DNA of 64,000 bases from WHSW01 sp963767475 (GTDB taxonomy: Bacteria; Actinomycetota; Thermoleophilia; Solirubrobacterales; 70-9), in assembly GCA_963767475.1 (NCBI GenBank), contig CAVYEI010000002.1:558001-622000 (forward strand). The letters run 5' to 3'. Shown here in pieces: positions 8,870 through 17,806 of this stretch (the first letter of the stretch is position 1; each line of letters begins with the position of its first letter). A program made the position numbers and the translations under genes. The notes beneath the pieces were generated by a model, which was not told the DNA's origin, ran no database searches, and saw only the letters and a list, made by a program, of their open reading frames with translations.

Positions 8870-10573
8870 ATGGGGTCGAAATGGAGATTGTCTTCACTGC
8901 GCCTGCAGGCGTCGACTGCGCGTAGGCGGGTTGTCCCAACGGCGATCGGGATCCTCAGTCTCATCGGACTTTCGTGTGGTGGGTCAGAGTCCGCGCCTCC
9001 CAACCCGAACTCGATCACTATCGCCCAGGCCTCTCAACCTGACTTCTTGGATCCGGCGCTTTCGTACACGGTCGGAGGCTGGGAGCCGATGTGGCTTGTC
9101 TATACGCCGCTTCTTACCTACCAGCATTCCGAAGGCGTGGCTGGCACAGAGATCATCCCTGGCCTGGCCAGTGAGCTGCCGACGATCTCCGAGGACGGCC
9201 GTACTTATCGCTTGCGCCTGAGGCCCGGTCTGCGTTACTCGGATGGACAGCCGGTCTTGGCGTCGGACTTCGAGCATGAGATCAAGCGGGTTCTCTATCT
9301 GAAGTCGAGCGGCTCGTCGTTCTTCCAGGGAATTGAGGGGGCCACTGAATACCTGCGCGCGACGGAGCCGACCGCAGATATCCCCGGGATCAACGCCAAC
9401 GACCAGACCGGTGAGATCCAGATCGAGCTGCTGCGCCCGGATGTCACCTTTCCAAACGTTTTGGCCGGCACCTTCGCCGGCCTGGTTCCCGGAGACACAC
9501 CATTTCGCCCGATGACCAACGATCCCCCGCCAGGAGTCGGCCCCTACGCGATCACCAGATCCGAGCCAAACCGTTCATTCGTGCTCGAGCGAGTTCCGAG
9601 CTTCGCCGACTTGGGCATCGAGGGCGTGCCACCGGGCAGCATTGACATCATCACCACCGTGATCCAGCCGAGCCTGACCCGTGAGACCCAGGCGGTGCTC
9701 AGCAATGAGCTCGACTACATGCAGGCCGCCCCGCCGCCGGATCTAAGGCCGACGGTCGAGCAGGAAGCGGGGGGTCGCTTCGAGGAGCATGCGACAGCCT
9801 CAACCGATTTCTTCTTCCTCAACACCAGAATCGCCCCCTTCGACGACCCACGCGTGCGGGCGGCGGTCAACTACGCGATCGACAAGCCGGCGCTAGCTCG
9901 GCTGTTTGCCGGAGCGCTGACACCAGGGTGCACCTATCTGCCTCCGGGAATGCCGGGCTATGACCACGGCCTCGATCTCGATGGATGCCCGTACGGCGAC
10001 CCCACCGAACCGCCGAACCTCGATAGGGCACGGGCGCTGATCCGACGAGCTGGCGCCGAAGGCAGTCCGGTCACGGTCTGGGGCAACAACGACGACCCGA
10101 TACCGAGCGTGACCGAGGCCTATGCCGAGATGCTGAACTCGATCGGCCTTGACGCGACTCCGAAGCTCGTTAACGGGACTGTCTACTTCTCTCTGCTCGG
10201 AGACCGACAGACCCAGGCCCAGACCGGGTTCGACAACTGGTCGCAGGATTTCCCGCATCCCACGAGCTTTTTTACGGTGCTCGACGGCGAGTCGATTCAG
10301 CCAACGAGCAACGTCAACCTTTCTCTGGTTGACGACCCTCGGATCGATGACGAGCTGGCGCGGCTAAGGCGCGAGCCGGACCTTCATTCGGTTGCCGATG
10401 ATTGGGCAGCGCTCGATCGCTACGCCATCTCCCCATCGCAGGCTTACGTCGCGCCCTTTGGCCACCAGGTGGCGACGACCTTTCTGTCGGATCGCATCGA
10501 TCCCACCTCTGCCGTCTTTCACCCGGTTTACTTCAATGACTATTCGAGCTGGTCGCTGGCTTCGGAGGATTGA
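8870..10573 (+). CDS. peptide-type ABC substrate-binding protein (SBP_bac_5)
   Basis: The protein has 567 residues with a basic, hydrophobic N-terminus ending ILSLIGLSCGGSE, a lipoprotein-like site at Cys36, though the -3 position is not canonical. The body follows the family 5 pattern: DFLDPALSYTVGGWEP, LASELPTISEDGRTYRLRLR, YSDGQPVLASDFEHEIKRVL, DDPRVRAAVNYAIDKPALA. It would bind oligopeptides or similar solutes outside the membrane for the two permeases, which are encoded divergently 200 bases away. Its last 34 bases overlap the end of the convergent E1-like gene. Confidence 0.85.
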   Translation: MGSKWRLSSLRLQASTARRRVVPTAIGILSLIGLSCGGSESAPPNPNSITIAQASQPDFLDPALSYTVGGWEPMWLVYTPLLTYQHSEGVAGTEIIPGLASELPTISEDGRTYRLRLRPGLRYSDGQPVLASDFEHEIKRVLYLKSSGSSFFQGIEGATEYLRATEPTADIPGINANDQTGEIQIELLRPDVTFPNVLAGTFAGLVPGDTPFRPMTNDPPPGVGPYAITRSEPNRSFVLERVPSFADLGIEGVPPGSIDIITTVIQPSLTRETQAVLSNELDYMQAAPPPDLRPTVEQEAGGRFEEHATASTDFFFLNTRIAPFDDPRVRAAVNYAIDKPALARLFAGALTPGCTYLPPGMPGYDHGLDLDGCPYGDPTEPPNLDRARALIRRAGAEGSPVTVWGNNDDPIPSVTEAYAEMLNSIGLDATPKLVNGTVYFSLLGDRQTQAQTGFDNWSQDFPHPTSFFTVLDGESIQPTSNVNLSLVDDPRIDDELARLRREPDLHSVADDWAALDRYAISPSQAYVAPFGHQVATTFLSDRIDPTSAVFHPVYFNDYSSWSLASED

Positions 10574-11799
10574 CTAGCGTCGGGGACATTTGAGCAAGTT
10601 TGCAGGCGGCTTGGGCGACAGACGTCGCATTCTGGATCACGCGCCACATCCTCCGATGTCATCGCAAGCGTCTGCAGGTCAATGATCAGGGCTCGATCAA
10701 CGGTCGCCGGACGGCAGACGCCGGTCAACAGGTGGATGGCTTCGTTGGCCATCAGCGTTCCAATCAGCCCTGAGGCGGCGCCGAACGTCGAGGCCGAGGT
10801 CGGGCGATCGCGGCGAAAGGCGGCCAGCTCGTCATAGAACGGGAAGTCGCGACGGATCTGGGTCTCCTGGCACTCGACGCAGGCCGATTCGCCCGGGATC
10901 ACCAGCGGGCCGATCCGAAGAAGTGGCGGGAACTGGCCGGCCGTCAAGAACGGCACCCTCGCTGCAAGGCAGACCTGATTGATCCATCGCGGAAGTTCAT
11001 ACGGAGGCCAGTCCGCGGTGGCAAGGAGTAGGTCTGCGTCAGCGATCACCCCGGCAAGGTCCTCCGGCCCGCGGACTCGCCGCTGCAGTGTCTCGATCTT
11101 TAGCTTCGAGTCATGTGCTCTCAAGGCTCGGGCCGCCACTTCCACCTTGAGCTCGCCCAGATCCCTCTCGGCAAATAGGACCTGGCGGTTCAGGTTCCCG
11201 AGTTCAACACAATCGTCGTCCACCAGGCGCAGCGTTCCGATCCCGGCACATGCCAGAGCCGCTGAGGCCCAGCAGCCAAGCCCACCCGTCCCGAGAACCA
11301 CAACGCGCGCGCTGGCCAATCGCCGCTGCAGGTCTTCGCCGGTAACTCCGGCAGAGGCGAAGTCGGCGAAATAGATCAGCTGGCGGAGATACCGCTCGGC
11401 ATCGTGATCGTTCAACGGGTCTTCTGGCTCTCGGTCGAGCAGGCCAAGCTGCTGGAGGTGACCGAACTCCTCGGCGAGCGAGCGCGGAGCAAGGCCATAC
11501 TCGATCAGAAGAAGCTCCAACTCCGGGACGCTGCGGTAGCCATCTTCGAGCTCAGCCAGGATCAGTCGGTCGGCTTCGGTGGCCGCGGGCAGGGAAAAAT
11601 CGGACATCGAGCCGCTGCGCATCAAATAGAGCACGCCGTCAGATGCTGGGAAGAGCTCGAGCGATCGCTTGAGGCGAAAACGCGCCGGTCGCGCCGGCTT
11701 AGTGCCTGCGCGACCGGCGCCCCCAACTACGCGGTCTTCTGGACCGACGCGGCTGGGACGAGTGGCTGCTTGAGCGGCTTGATCTTGTGCACGGGTCAC
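10540..11799 (-). CDS. MccB/ThiF-like E1 adenylyltransferase with N-terminal peptide-binding-like domain
   Basis: The 419-residue product has an N-terminal domain (about 41-125, RFRLKRSLELFPASDG...) resembling the peptide-binding (RRE-type) domains of RiPP enzymes, then an E1 core: RYLRQLIYF, GTGGLG at 170-175 for ATP, NLNRQ at 202-206 with the catalytic Arg, and paired CVEC (307/310) and CDVC (391/394) for zinc. The order closely follows microcin C MccB, which adenylates a peptide C-terminus. The GTG at 11799 overlaps the methyltransferase stop (GTGA). The first 40 residues are Arg/Ala-rich, so a later start is possible. A 21-codon ORF lies across its 5' end. Confidence 0.8.
   Translation of the reverse strand: MTRAQDQAAQAATRPSRVGPEDRVVGGAGRAGTKPARPARFRLKRSLELFPASDGVLYLMRSGSMSDFSLPAATEADRLILAELEDGYRSVPELELLLIEYGLAPRSLAEEFGHLQQLGLLDREPEDPLNDHDAERYLRQLIYFADFASAGVTGEDLQRRLASARVVVLGTGGLGCWASAALACAGIGTLRLVDDDCVELGNLNRQVLFAERDLGELKVEVAARALRAHDSKLKIETLQRRVRGPEDLAGVIADADLLLATADWPPYELPRWINQVCLAARVPFLTAGQFPPLLRIGPLVIPGESACVECQETQIRRDFPFYDELAAFRRDRPTSASTFGAASGLIGTLMANEAIHLLTGVCRPATVDRALIIDLQTLAMTSEDVARDPECDVCRPSRLQTCSNVPDASQSSEASDQLE
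11727..11792 (-). CDS. tiny ORF, candidate precursor peptide (21 aa)
   Basis: A GTG at 11792 is preceded at 6 bases by an unusually strong double Shine-Dalgarno (AGGAGGAAGGAGG) and opens a 21-codon frame that begins VHKIKPLKQPL, continues VPAA, and ends SVQKTA before TAG at 11727. It sits between the methyltransferase and the MccB-like gene and overlaps the 5' part of the latter in another frame. Position, size and ribosome site fit a modified-peptide precursor, but the Shine-Dalgarno also serves the E1 gene start at 11799, and the peptide ends in Ala rather than the Asn needed by microcin C enzymes. A chance ORF is quite possible. Confidence 0.35.
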   Translation of the reverse strand: MHKIKPLKQPLVPAASVQKTA

Positions 11800-12608
11800 C
11801 TCCTTCCTCCTGGTTTGACTGCGGCGCAGATGTAGATGGCTTTGGTGTGTCGGCGCTCATCGAGCGGGCGCATCAGGACTCCGTCGAGCCCGTGACCGAA
11901 GATGCCCAAGGCCTTTAGATCGGTGCGGCCAAGCGCCCTCAGAATCGTGTTGCGGGGAAAATGTCTTTGGCGATGGAGCGTCGCCGGCACCGACGCCTCG
12001 CCGTCTTCGCTTTCGACCTCAAACGTCGCCTCGGCTCGGTCACCGGGCTCGAACTCGATGCCGGCTAGGCCACGCCAACACAGACGGTGCTGCCCGGCGG
12101 CTCGCACGTCAGTCTCGGCAAAGAACGAGCGATAGGTCCGAACCGTGTTGACATCGAAGATGACCAAGCCGCCGGCCGCTAGGTTGGAACTGAGACCGCG
12201 CAGACAAGCGGCGAGCTGGTCGATGTCGGCAAGGTAGTTGAGCGCATCGCCGAGGCATGTGACCAGATCAAACTCGCCCACCCTCTTTAGCGCCCGCATG
12301 TCGGCCTGAAACAAGGTCACCTCGGCCGACGTCTTCTGGCGAGCTTGCGCCAGCATCGCCTCCGACAGGTCGCATCCGGTGACTTTCCAGCCGCGATCGA
12401 GTAGTGGCAGGAAGCTGTTGCCTGTCCCGCAAGCGACGTCGAGGAGCCGGTTCCCGCTCAATCCGAGTGGTTCGGCCGCCGCCAGCAAGCCAGCGATCCA
12501 GGCGCTGGAGTCGTAGTGACCTGTGAAAGCGTCGTAGTGGGCAGCGAACTGGTCATAGGCGGTCCGGGCCAGGTCGGGGCGGGACTTCTGTAGGTGACTC
12601 ACAACCAA
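11796..12608 (-). CDS. class I SAM-dependent methyltransferase
   Basis: The product, about 270 residues, starts at TTG 12608 or GTG 12602. It contains the SAM-binding motif I LLDVACGTGNSF, the acidic loop GCDLSEAMLAQA (motif II), QADMRAL and DLVTCLGDALNYL, then a beta-rich C-terminal half. The N-terminal YDQFAAHYDAFTGHYD is typical of small-molecule methyltransferases. The stop overlaps the GTG of the MccB-like gene by four bases, so the two are co-translated and may modify the same substrate. The nearest divergent gene, an ECF sigma factor, begins 72 bases away. Confidence 0.85.
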   Translation of the reverse strand: MVVSHLQKSRPDLARTAYDQFAAHYDAFTGHYDSSAWIAGLLAAAEPLGLSGNRLLDVACGTGNSFLPLLDRGWKVTGCDLSEAMLAQARQKTSAEVTLFQADMRALKRVGEFDLVTCLGDALNYLADIDQLAACLRGLSSNLAAGGLVIFDVNTVRTYRSFFAETDVRAAGQHRLCWRGLAGIEFEPGDRAEATFEVESEDGEASVPATLHRQRHFPRNTILRALGRTDLKALGIFGHGLDGVLMRPLDERRHTKAIYICAAVKPGGRR

Positions 12609-12680
12609 TAGACCCGCTGACTGCTCAGGATCGTTTCAAGTTCTTTTCCTCGTGCTGACTAATCGACGCTCGGAGGGAAC

Positions 12681-13148
12681 TTGGATGCTCTGGATTGGGG
12701 TGCTGCCAGTGAGCAGTGCCTGCGCGTTGCCCGGCACTGCAGTCGTGATTCGAGCGAGGCGGAGGACATCGCTCAAGAGGCGCTATTGCGGGCATGGCGC
12801 CATCACCGAGCCGGGAATTCGGTCGAGAAGGCCAATGCCTGGCTCGGAACCATTACCCGCAACGAGGCAGCACGATCGTTCTCCCGCTTACGACCTGAGC
12901 CGAGAGCCACGCTCATCAACGAAGTAGCTGAGGACGACTGCAACCTGACGAAAACCGCGCTACGCATCGATGTCACCAGAGGCCTAGCCGATCTGGAAGA
13001 GATCGACAGACGTTTGCTCTGGTTGCGCTATGGGGAGGATTTGACCCAGCCGGCGATCGCCCGCGTCCTCGGTTTACCCGAGGGAACGGTTAAGGTTCGC
13101 CTCCACCGCGCCCGGCTCAAACTGCGCCGAGTGCTTGAGCAACCATGA
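12681..13148 (+). CDS. ECF-type RNA polymerase sigma factor
   Basis: This short protein of 155 residues starts at TTG 12681 with GGAGGG just upstream. Region 2 is seen in AEDIAQEALLRAWRH and ANAWLGTITRNEAARSF, and region 4 in RRLLWLRYGEDLTQPAIARV followed by LGLPEGTVKVRLHRARLKLR. The final codons overlap the ArsR-type regulator (ATGA), so sigma factor and regulator are co-translated. No anti-sigma gene is adjacent; the partner regulator may serve that purpose or answer a separate signal (inference). Confidence 0.85.
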   Translation: MDALDWGAASEQCLRVARHCSRDSSEAEDIAQEALLRAWRHHRAGNSVEKANAWLGTITRNEAARSFSRLRPEPRATLINEVAEDDCNLTKTALRIDVTRGLADLEEIDRRLLWLRYGEDLTQPAIARVLGLPEGTVKVRLHRARLKLRRVLEQP

Positions 13149-13783
13149 GCAAGACGCAAGCGGAAATCGCCGTCGACCCGCGGGTCATCAAAGCGCTAGG
13201 GCACCCTTTGCGCCAGAGCATTCTGCACATCCTTAACGCCCGCGTCGCCAGCCCAGCTGAAATCTCCGTCGAGCTCAACGAGCCACTTGGGAACGTCAGC
13301 TACCACGTCCAGATCCTGCTCGAGAACGACGCGATCGAGCTGGTTCGAACCGCGCCGGCACGAGGGGCACTTGAGCACTTCTATCGGGCAACGATGCGCC
13401 CGTTCCTCGACGAGGCTCATTGGGCCAAGCTGCCGGCATCCAGTCGCCGGGCCCTTTTCGACTTCACCCTGCAAAAGATCTGGGACGAGGTGACGGCTGC
13501 GAGCAAGGATCACACGCTCGACGACGTCAGCACCCACATCACCATGACTCCCCTCGACCTCGACCAGCAGGCCTACGAGGAACTCTCCGATCACCTGGTC
13601 GAAACGATCGAGATTGCGCTTCGACTCGAAGCCGAGTCCAAGGAGCGACTGAGCAAGATCCCGTCTGACAAGCGCGAAGACGGACATCAGACTCGCATGG
13701 TGATGATGCATTTCCATCGCGCGACCGGGGAGACCAAGGGCCGCGCCCGCAAGGCCAAGGGACGGGCTAAAAAAGCGGGCTAG
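13145..13783 (+). CDS. ArsR-type helix-turn-helix regulator
   Basis: The product has 212 residues. Its N-terminal half is a winged helix of the ArsR kind: VIKALGHPLRQSILHILNAR, SPAEISVELNEPLGNVSYHV, and a wing ending EHFYRATMRPF. No cysteine cluster for metal binding is present. The C-terminal tail is very basic (KGRARKAKGRAKKAG). It overlaps the sigma factor gene by four bases, suggesting joint regulation of a response whose targets are not visible here. Confidence 0.8.
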   Translation: MSKTQAEIAVDPRVIKALGHPLRQSILHILNARVASPAEISVELNEPLGNVSYHVQILLENDAIELVRTAPARGALEHFYRATMRPFLDEAHWAKLPASSRRALFDFTLQKIWDEVTAASKDHTLDDVSTHITMTPLDLDQQAYEELSDHLVETIEIALRLEAESKERLSKIPSDKREDGHQTRMVMMHFHRATGETKGRARKAKGRAKKAG

Positions 13784-14122
13784 AGCTCGGCGCCCTTCCT
13801 CCTTCGGAGGCGGACCTGACAGATCCGCCGTTCTGCTCTTCGTGCCCAAGTAACTGGCGGATCCGTCGGCTGGGAAGACGCGGCGCGAGTGTGCACGAGT
13901 TGGTCCTCGTGACGCCCAAGTTTTTAACTCGGTGATTAACTCAGGTAATCCTGACTATTCCGCTAAGCTCTCGCCAGCACGGGTGCAGTCTCTCGATTAA
14001 GTCGGGTCGCGTGGAGCTTGGACGGCGTCGCGGCCCTGGTTCAGGAGGACCGAATGGACCGCTATTTCTCCCACGGCTATCGACCACCTCGCAGTGGCCT
14101 GGTCAGGGTCATCGCTCTGTAG
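13784..14122. other. intergenic stretch of 339 bases
   Basis: Just after the regulator gene, CCTCC-TTC-GGAGG (about 13797-13809) can form a short hairpin and may end the transcript. An AT-richer block at about 13920-13970 (TTTTTAACTCGG, TTAACTCAGG, TGACTATTCC) precedes the next gene and may hold its promoter. I see no convincing coding frame. Confidence 0.4.
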
Positions 14123-15211
14123 ATGGCCCTCCAATCGCAGACTCTCGGAGCCAAGGTCAAGGTGGGATCCACCGGCAACTTCCCCGAACTAGTGGAGAAG
14201 ATCCCAATCACCGAGCCCGACCGGCCAAGGGATTGGCGCGTGGTGATGTCGCTGGGGCCTCGGTCAGAGACCGATTCGCCGATGCCCGATCTCAAGCCTG
14301 GGGATCTAGTCGAGGTCTTCGTTGAGGTCGAGGTCACGACTGACGCCGCCGAGGCCAGCAATCCGGGACTAATCGGGCTGGCCTACGACTACGACCCGAA
14401 CATCGAAGCCCGGCTTCTGCTGGCAGCCGGATCTAGGACAACGGCGGCGGAGAAGGGGCGCGCGGTTTCGATCGGCAAGGGCTGGCAGGGAACCTGTACC
14501 CAAGCCAAGCACCACGAGGTCATCGTCCTAGCCGGCAAGCAGCTGACAGTGCCGCGCCAAGGACTTGGCTGGAGCGGCGCCAACTTCGTAAACGTCGTCC
14601 TCAGTGCTACCTCGCCGAAGGCCAAACGAGGCAACGTACTCCTGATCGGGGAGAACGAACCGACTAAGACAGTGGATCAAAACACCGGCGGCATTCGCGT
14701 GGTGCGCTTCCGACCGGCCAGTCAGATCAAGACCGCCAGCAGCAAGGTCAGCAAGCCGCTCGTCGGCGCTGTTCGGGTGGCCAAGAAGCCAACGGTGATC
14801 TTCTCGGTTCCGCTCAAGGATCTGAAGAAAGACGAGCAGCTCCTCGTTCGCGGCCGGCTGGTAGCGGACGGTGGCGACGTGGGCTATACGGCCCGGCTCT
14901 CCAGCACTCTCTACCTAGCGACCAGCAGCAAGGAGCTCGAACCGGGTGGCCAAGCGCAGGAAATCGCCAGCTGGAAAGGCAACATCTCCAAGGAGAACGG
15001 CTTCAACTGCGTCAAGGGCTCCGGGCCGGCCGCGCAAGACAAGTTTGGTGTTCTGCGGATCAGCAAAGACGCCCGCAACACCGCCTACGTCAACCTTGCC
15101 GCGACCTCAGCCGCACCGACGCTGCCGAACTCAACCCCAGGCGATCTCCTCCCAATCCGAGACGGCAGCTTCCTCGAGGTCATTCGTTATCCGCCTGAGC
15201 GCTTTGGATAG
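14123..15211 (+). CDS. hypothetical protein
   Basis: The 362-residue product starts MALQSQTLGAKVKVGSTGNF with no signal peptide. It is rich in beta-type sequence and in Lys, Gly and Thr, with two similar halves of about 180 residues in which runs such as PGDLVEVFVEVEV and KKPTVIFSVPL suggest repeated sandwich domains. No catalytic motif is visible. It is followed by an unrelated membrane protein gene, so context gives no role. Confidence 0.6.
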   Translation: MALQSQTLGAKVKVGSTGNFPELVEKIPITEPDRPRDWRVVMSLGPRSETDSPMPDLKPGDLVEVFVEVEVTTDAAEASNPGLIGLAYDYDPNIEARLLLAAGSRTTAAEKGRAVSIGKGWQGTCTQAKHHEVIVLAGKQLTVPRQGLGWSGANFVNVVLSATSPKAKRGNVLLIGENEPTKTVDQNTGGIRVVRFRPASQIKTASSKVSKPLVGAVRVAKKPTVIFSVPLKDLKKDEQLLVRGRLVADGGDVGYTARLSSTLYLATSSKELEPGGQAQEIASWKGNISKENGFNCVKGSGPAAQDKFGVLRISKDARNTAYVNLAATSAAPTLPNSTPGDLLPIRDGSFLEVIRYPPERFG

Positions 15212-15352
15212 CGCGGGCCGGCATCGAGCGGACCGTTAGCGGCGAGATGCGCGGGTAGACGATGACCCAGTCACAGAGCGCGTGAGTGTGTCGGGATTGC
15301 ATGCGGCAGCAACGGAGCTCAGAGCCCATCGCGGGCCTTGAGTCGTGCTGCG

Positions 15353-16553
15353 ATGAACACCGCGACGAAGGAACCACCTGAGACCCAGAGCTCGTCGGCT
15401 GCGAGAGTCGCGGAGCAGAACGAAGGCGTCGCCTTCCTCCTGAAGTCAGTAGCAGCGGTAACAGCCATATTCACCGCGCTTGGCATCACTGGCGGTGTGA
15501 TTGGCAGGATGGCACGCAACCACGATCTCGCCACCTTCTTAGCGCTGGGACTGGCGGTGGCGGCGGTGTTGATCGGCGTCGTGGCCACGGTGCTTGGCCA
15601 CGTCGGCTGGCAGCGCCGCCTTCTGTATCTCGGTCTCGCCGCGTTTGCCGCCAGCGCGACACTCGCAATCTTCGCTGCCGTGTGGACTTGGAATGACCCC
15701 GTGGCGCCGCGTGTCACGGCGAGTCTCGAGGAAACCACTCGCGGCCCAGTGATAGTGCTAGATGCCGATGCAGCTGCGCTCGAATCCGAACAGCGCCTGA
15801 CCCCGACCATCTGGCCCCTGGGCGAGATCCGCGGGCCGGGATACGCACCTGGCGGCAGGATCGTTAGCGACACCTTCGACTACAAAGTTCAGGGCATACC
15901 GTTGTATCGGGCCATCAACGGTCCGAACGCCGACGGTGATGTCGATATTTCCGCCCGCGTCCTTCTTCCGCCCGGTCACCCAGCGAAGCTAATCGTGCGC
16001 CGCGGTGGAATCGGTCCCAGATCCAGATGAGGAAGAATCGGGATCGCTACCCGACGACTGCTTCCAGCACGACAGCACCGCTGGCTGCATCACAGTCGAG
16101 CTTGGCCAAGCCGTCGCGCCCCAGCTTGACGCCGGCTGGTCGAGCTCTGGCACGGGAGCGCTTCTGTCGCTCAGAGTGGGTGGACCAGAGGTGGCTGGCA
16201 GGCAAACTCAAATCGCTGTCTTCGGGCGAAGTAACTCGACCACAGAGAGACTGGCGGAGGGGAATCTGGCGGTCGGGCCGGGCGGAGCGATTCGAGAACT
16301 GCAGGTCCCTGTGCCACGGTCCGTCGCCACGGTGTGCGTGATCGCAACCATCGCCAATCTCTCGGGCTGTCCACCCAAGCTCACGATCACCGCCGGCGGC
16401 CTCCATGCGTGCTTGGCGGCACGACGGGAAAGCGAAACCGCTCAGCCAGGGCCGCGCACGTCGGTGACAGAGCTACGGCGACTCTGCCGCGGTGACGAAG
16501 CCTGGTTTCAGTCCGAGTCGGCCTCGTGGCTCACGCTGCCGGTGCCCAGGTGA
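15353..16553 (+). pseudogene. membrane protein with C-terminal exported domain, frame broken
   Basis: From ATG 15353 the frame gives an N-terminal cytoplasmic tail, three hydrophobic segments (VAAVTAIFTALGITGGVIG, FLALGLAVAAVLIGVVATVL, LYLGLAAFAASATLAIFAAV), then a soluble region ending IVRRGGIGPRSR at 16030. Another frame picks up from about 16005 as VESVPDPDEEESGSLPDD and runs to 16553 with Cys residues spaced as in an exported domain. Removing one C in CGCCGCGG near 16002 joins the two into about 400 residues. Function is unknown. Confidence 0.55.
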
Positions 16554-16574
16554 GTCGCTCGCCCGGCCGCCCCT

Positions 16575-17792
16575 CTAGCGAAACGCCTTGCGCTTGGCAC
16601 CGGCCGCGAGCAGGGTCCGCAGCCGCTCATCCTCGACTGCGGAGATCTCGGCCCACTCGGTCCACTGCGGCTGGGAGACCGCGAGTTGTGGATGCAAGGA
16701 AGCCAGCCTCGTATGGATAGACCAGTAGCCGTGGTAGGCGAGTAGACCTGACTCCTCCCCCGTGAAACGGTCAAGATCGGTGCGCAGGCCGGCCAAAGCG
16801 CGGCCGAACCCGCCTGGCAACGATCCCCTGGCCAGGAACGGATCGATTGGCGACCCGTCTGGCATTCGGTACTCGCGCGGGTCAGCCTTGGTCACCAGGA
16901 ACGCTCCGCGGTCGGTGCCAGTGAGCATGCGGTCAATCTGCCAGCGAATGCGAGCAGCGCGCGTCTGGAAGTACTGCACCTCGCGCTCACGGTTGATGGC
17001 CCGTATGCCGCGGTAGCGGCGTGGCCTTGCCTCGAGCAATCCAGAAGCATCGACGACGATCAGAAAGTCGGCCGCTCTGGCCTGGGCCGGACGTCCCGAT
17101 GACCAGCCTTGGAACCACTCAAGACCCAGGTTGTCGTACACACCACCGTCAACAAGCGATAACACGGGGGGCGGATCGTTTAGGCCGAGGCCGTCGGTCT
17201 TGAGGTTGACCGGAGCGAAGATCATCGGAACCGCCGCCGAGGCGCCGAGGGCGGTGCCGAGGTCGAGCTCCGCCGGCGCTGGCGCATAGCCAAAGTCCCA
17301 GTTACCGATGAACTCGCGCGCCACGCGAAAGGCGCGGCCGGTGCCGAGGTCGGTGCTGGTCAGGATCGCCTGCAGGCCTGGATCCAGGTCAACCACCTTC
17401 TCAGCCTCAAACAGGTGGCGCACCAGGGTCTGCCCGGCAACCTCAGTTCGATTGGGACCAAAGAGCAGCAACCGGCCGCCCAGCCAACGCGCCAGCGAGC
17501 GGTTGCGCAAATTCGTCTGCGCCAGATGGGCGCGAAACGGCTGTTCGACCTCGTTGACGAAAGCTTCGGCCGACAGACCGCCGGCGACCAGTCGCGGCCA
17601 GCGATCGGCAAGATAGGCGGCCGCGATCGAGCCGCCGGAGACAGCCGAGACACCGGCCAGGCGCCCAAGGTGCCCGGCCTCGGCCAGGTAACGCACCACA
17701 CCGAGCCCATACAAGGCAGCGCGAAAGCCGCCGCCCGATAGGCAAAGGCCAATGCGCGGCGACGCGGGCGCGGCGTTTGGTCCCGGGGTCAC
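16575..17792 (-). CDS. patatin-like phospholipase
   Basis: The 405-residue protein shows the patatin layout: oxyanion-hole GGGFRAA at 20-26, nucleophile Ser52 in SAVSGGSI (a GxSxG variant), and the dyad Asp in SLVDGGVYDNLG. Segments LDPGLQAILTSTDLGTGRAF and GASAAVPMIFAPV are also family-like. Such enzymes hydrolyse membrane phospholipids or lipids; some act as effectors in antiphage systems. The start GTG 17792 lies 14 bases after the MBL-fold gene, and all three genes of the operon face the same way. No signal peptide is present, so it is cytoplasmic. Confidence 0.85.
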   Translation of the reverse strand: MTPGPNAAPASPRIGLCLSGGGFRAALYGLGVVRYLAEAGHLGRLAGVSAVSGGSIAAAYLADRWPRLVAGGLSAEAFVNEVEQPFRAHLAQTNLRNRSLARWLGGRLLLFGPNRTEVAGQTLVRHLFEAEKVVDLDPGLQAILTSTDLGTGRAFRVAREFIGNWDFGYAPAPAELDLGTALGASAAVPMIFAPVNLKTDGLGLNDPPPVLSLVDGGVYDNLGLEWFQGWSSGRPAQARAADFLIVVDASGLLEARPRRYRGIRAINREREVQYFQTRAARIRWQIDRMLTGTDRGAFLVTKADPREYRMPDGSPIDPFLARGSLPGGFGRALAGLRTDLDRFTGEESGLLAYHGYWSIHTRLASLHPQLAVSQPQWTEWAEISAVEDERLRTLLAAGAKRKAFR

Positions 17793-17806
17793 AGGTACGC
17801 CGCTAA

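Noticed and set aside
6681..12608. Complete microcin C-type cluster with its own import system
   Set aside because: The candidate peptide does not end in Asn, there is no export pump or self-immunity gene, and the transporter genes are divergent or convergent rather than in the same operon; only the weaker claim of a possible peptide locus is kept.
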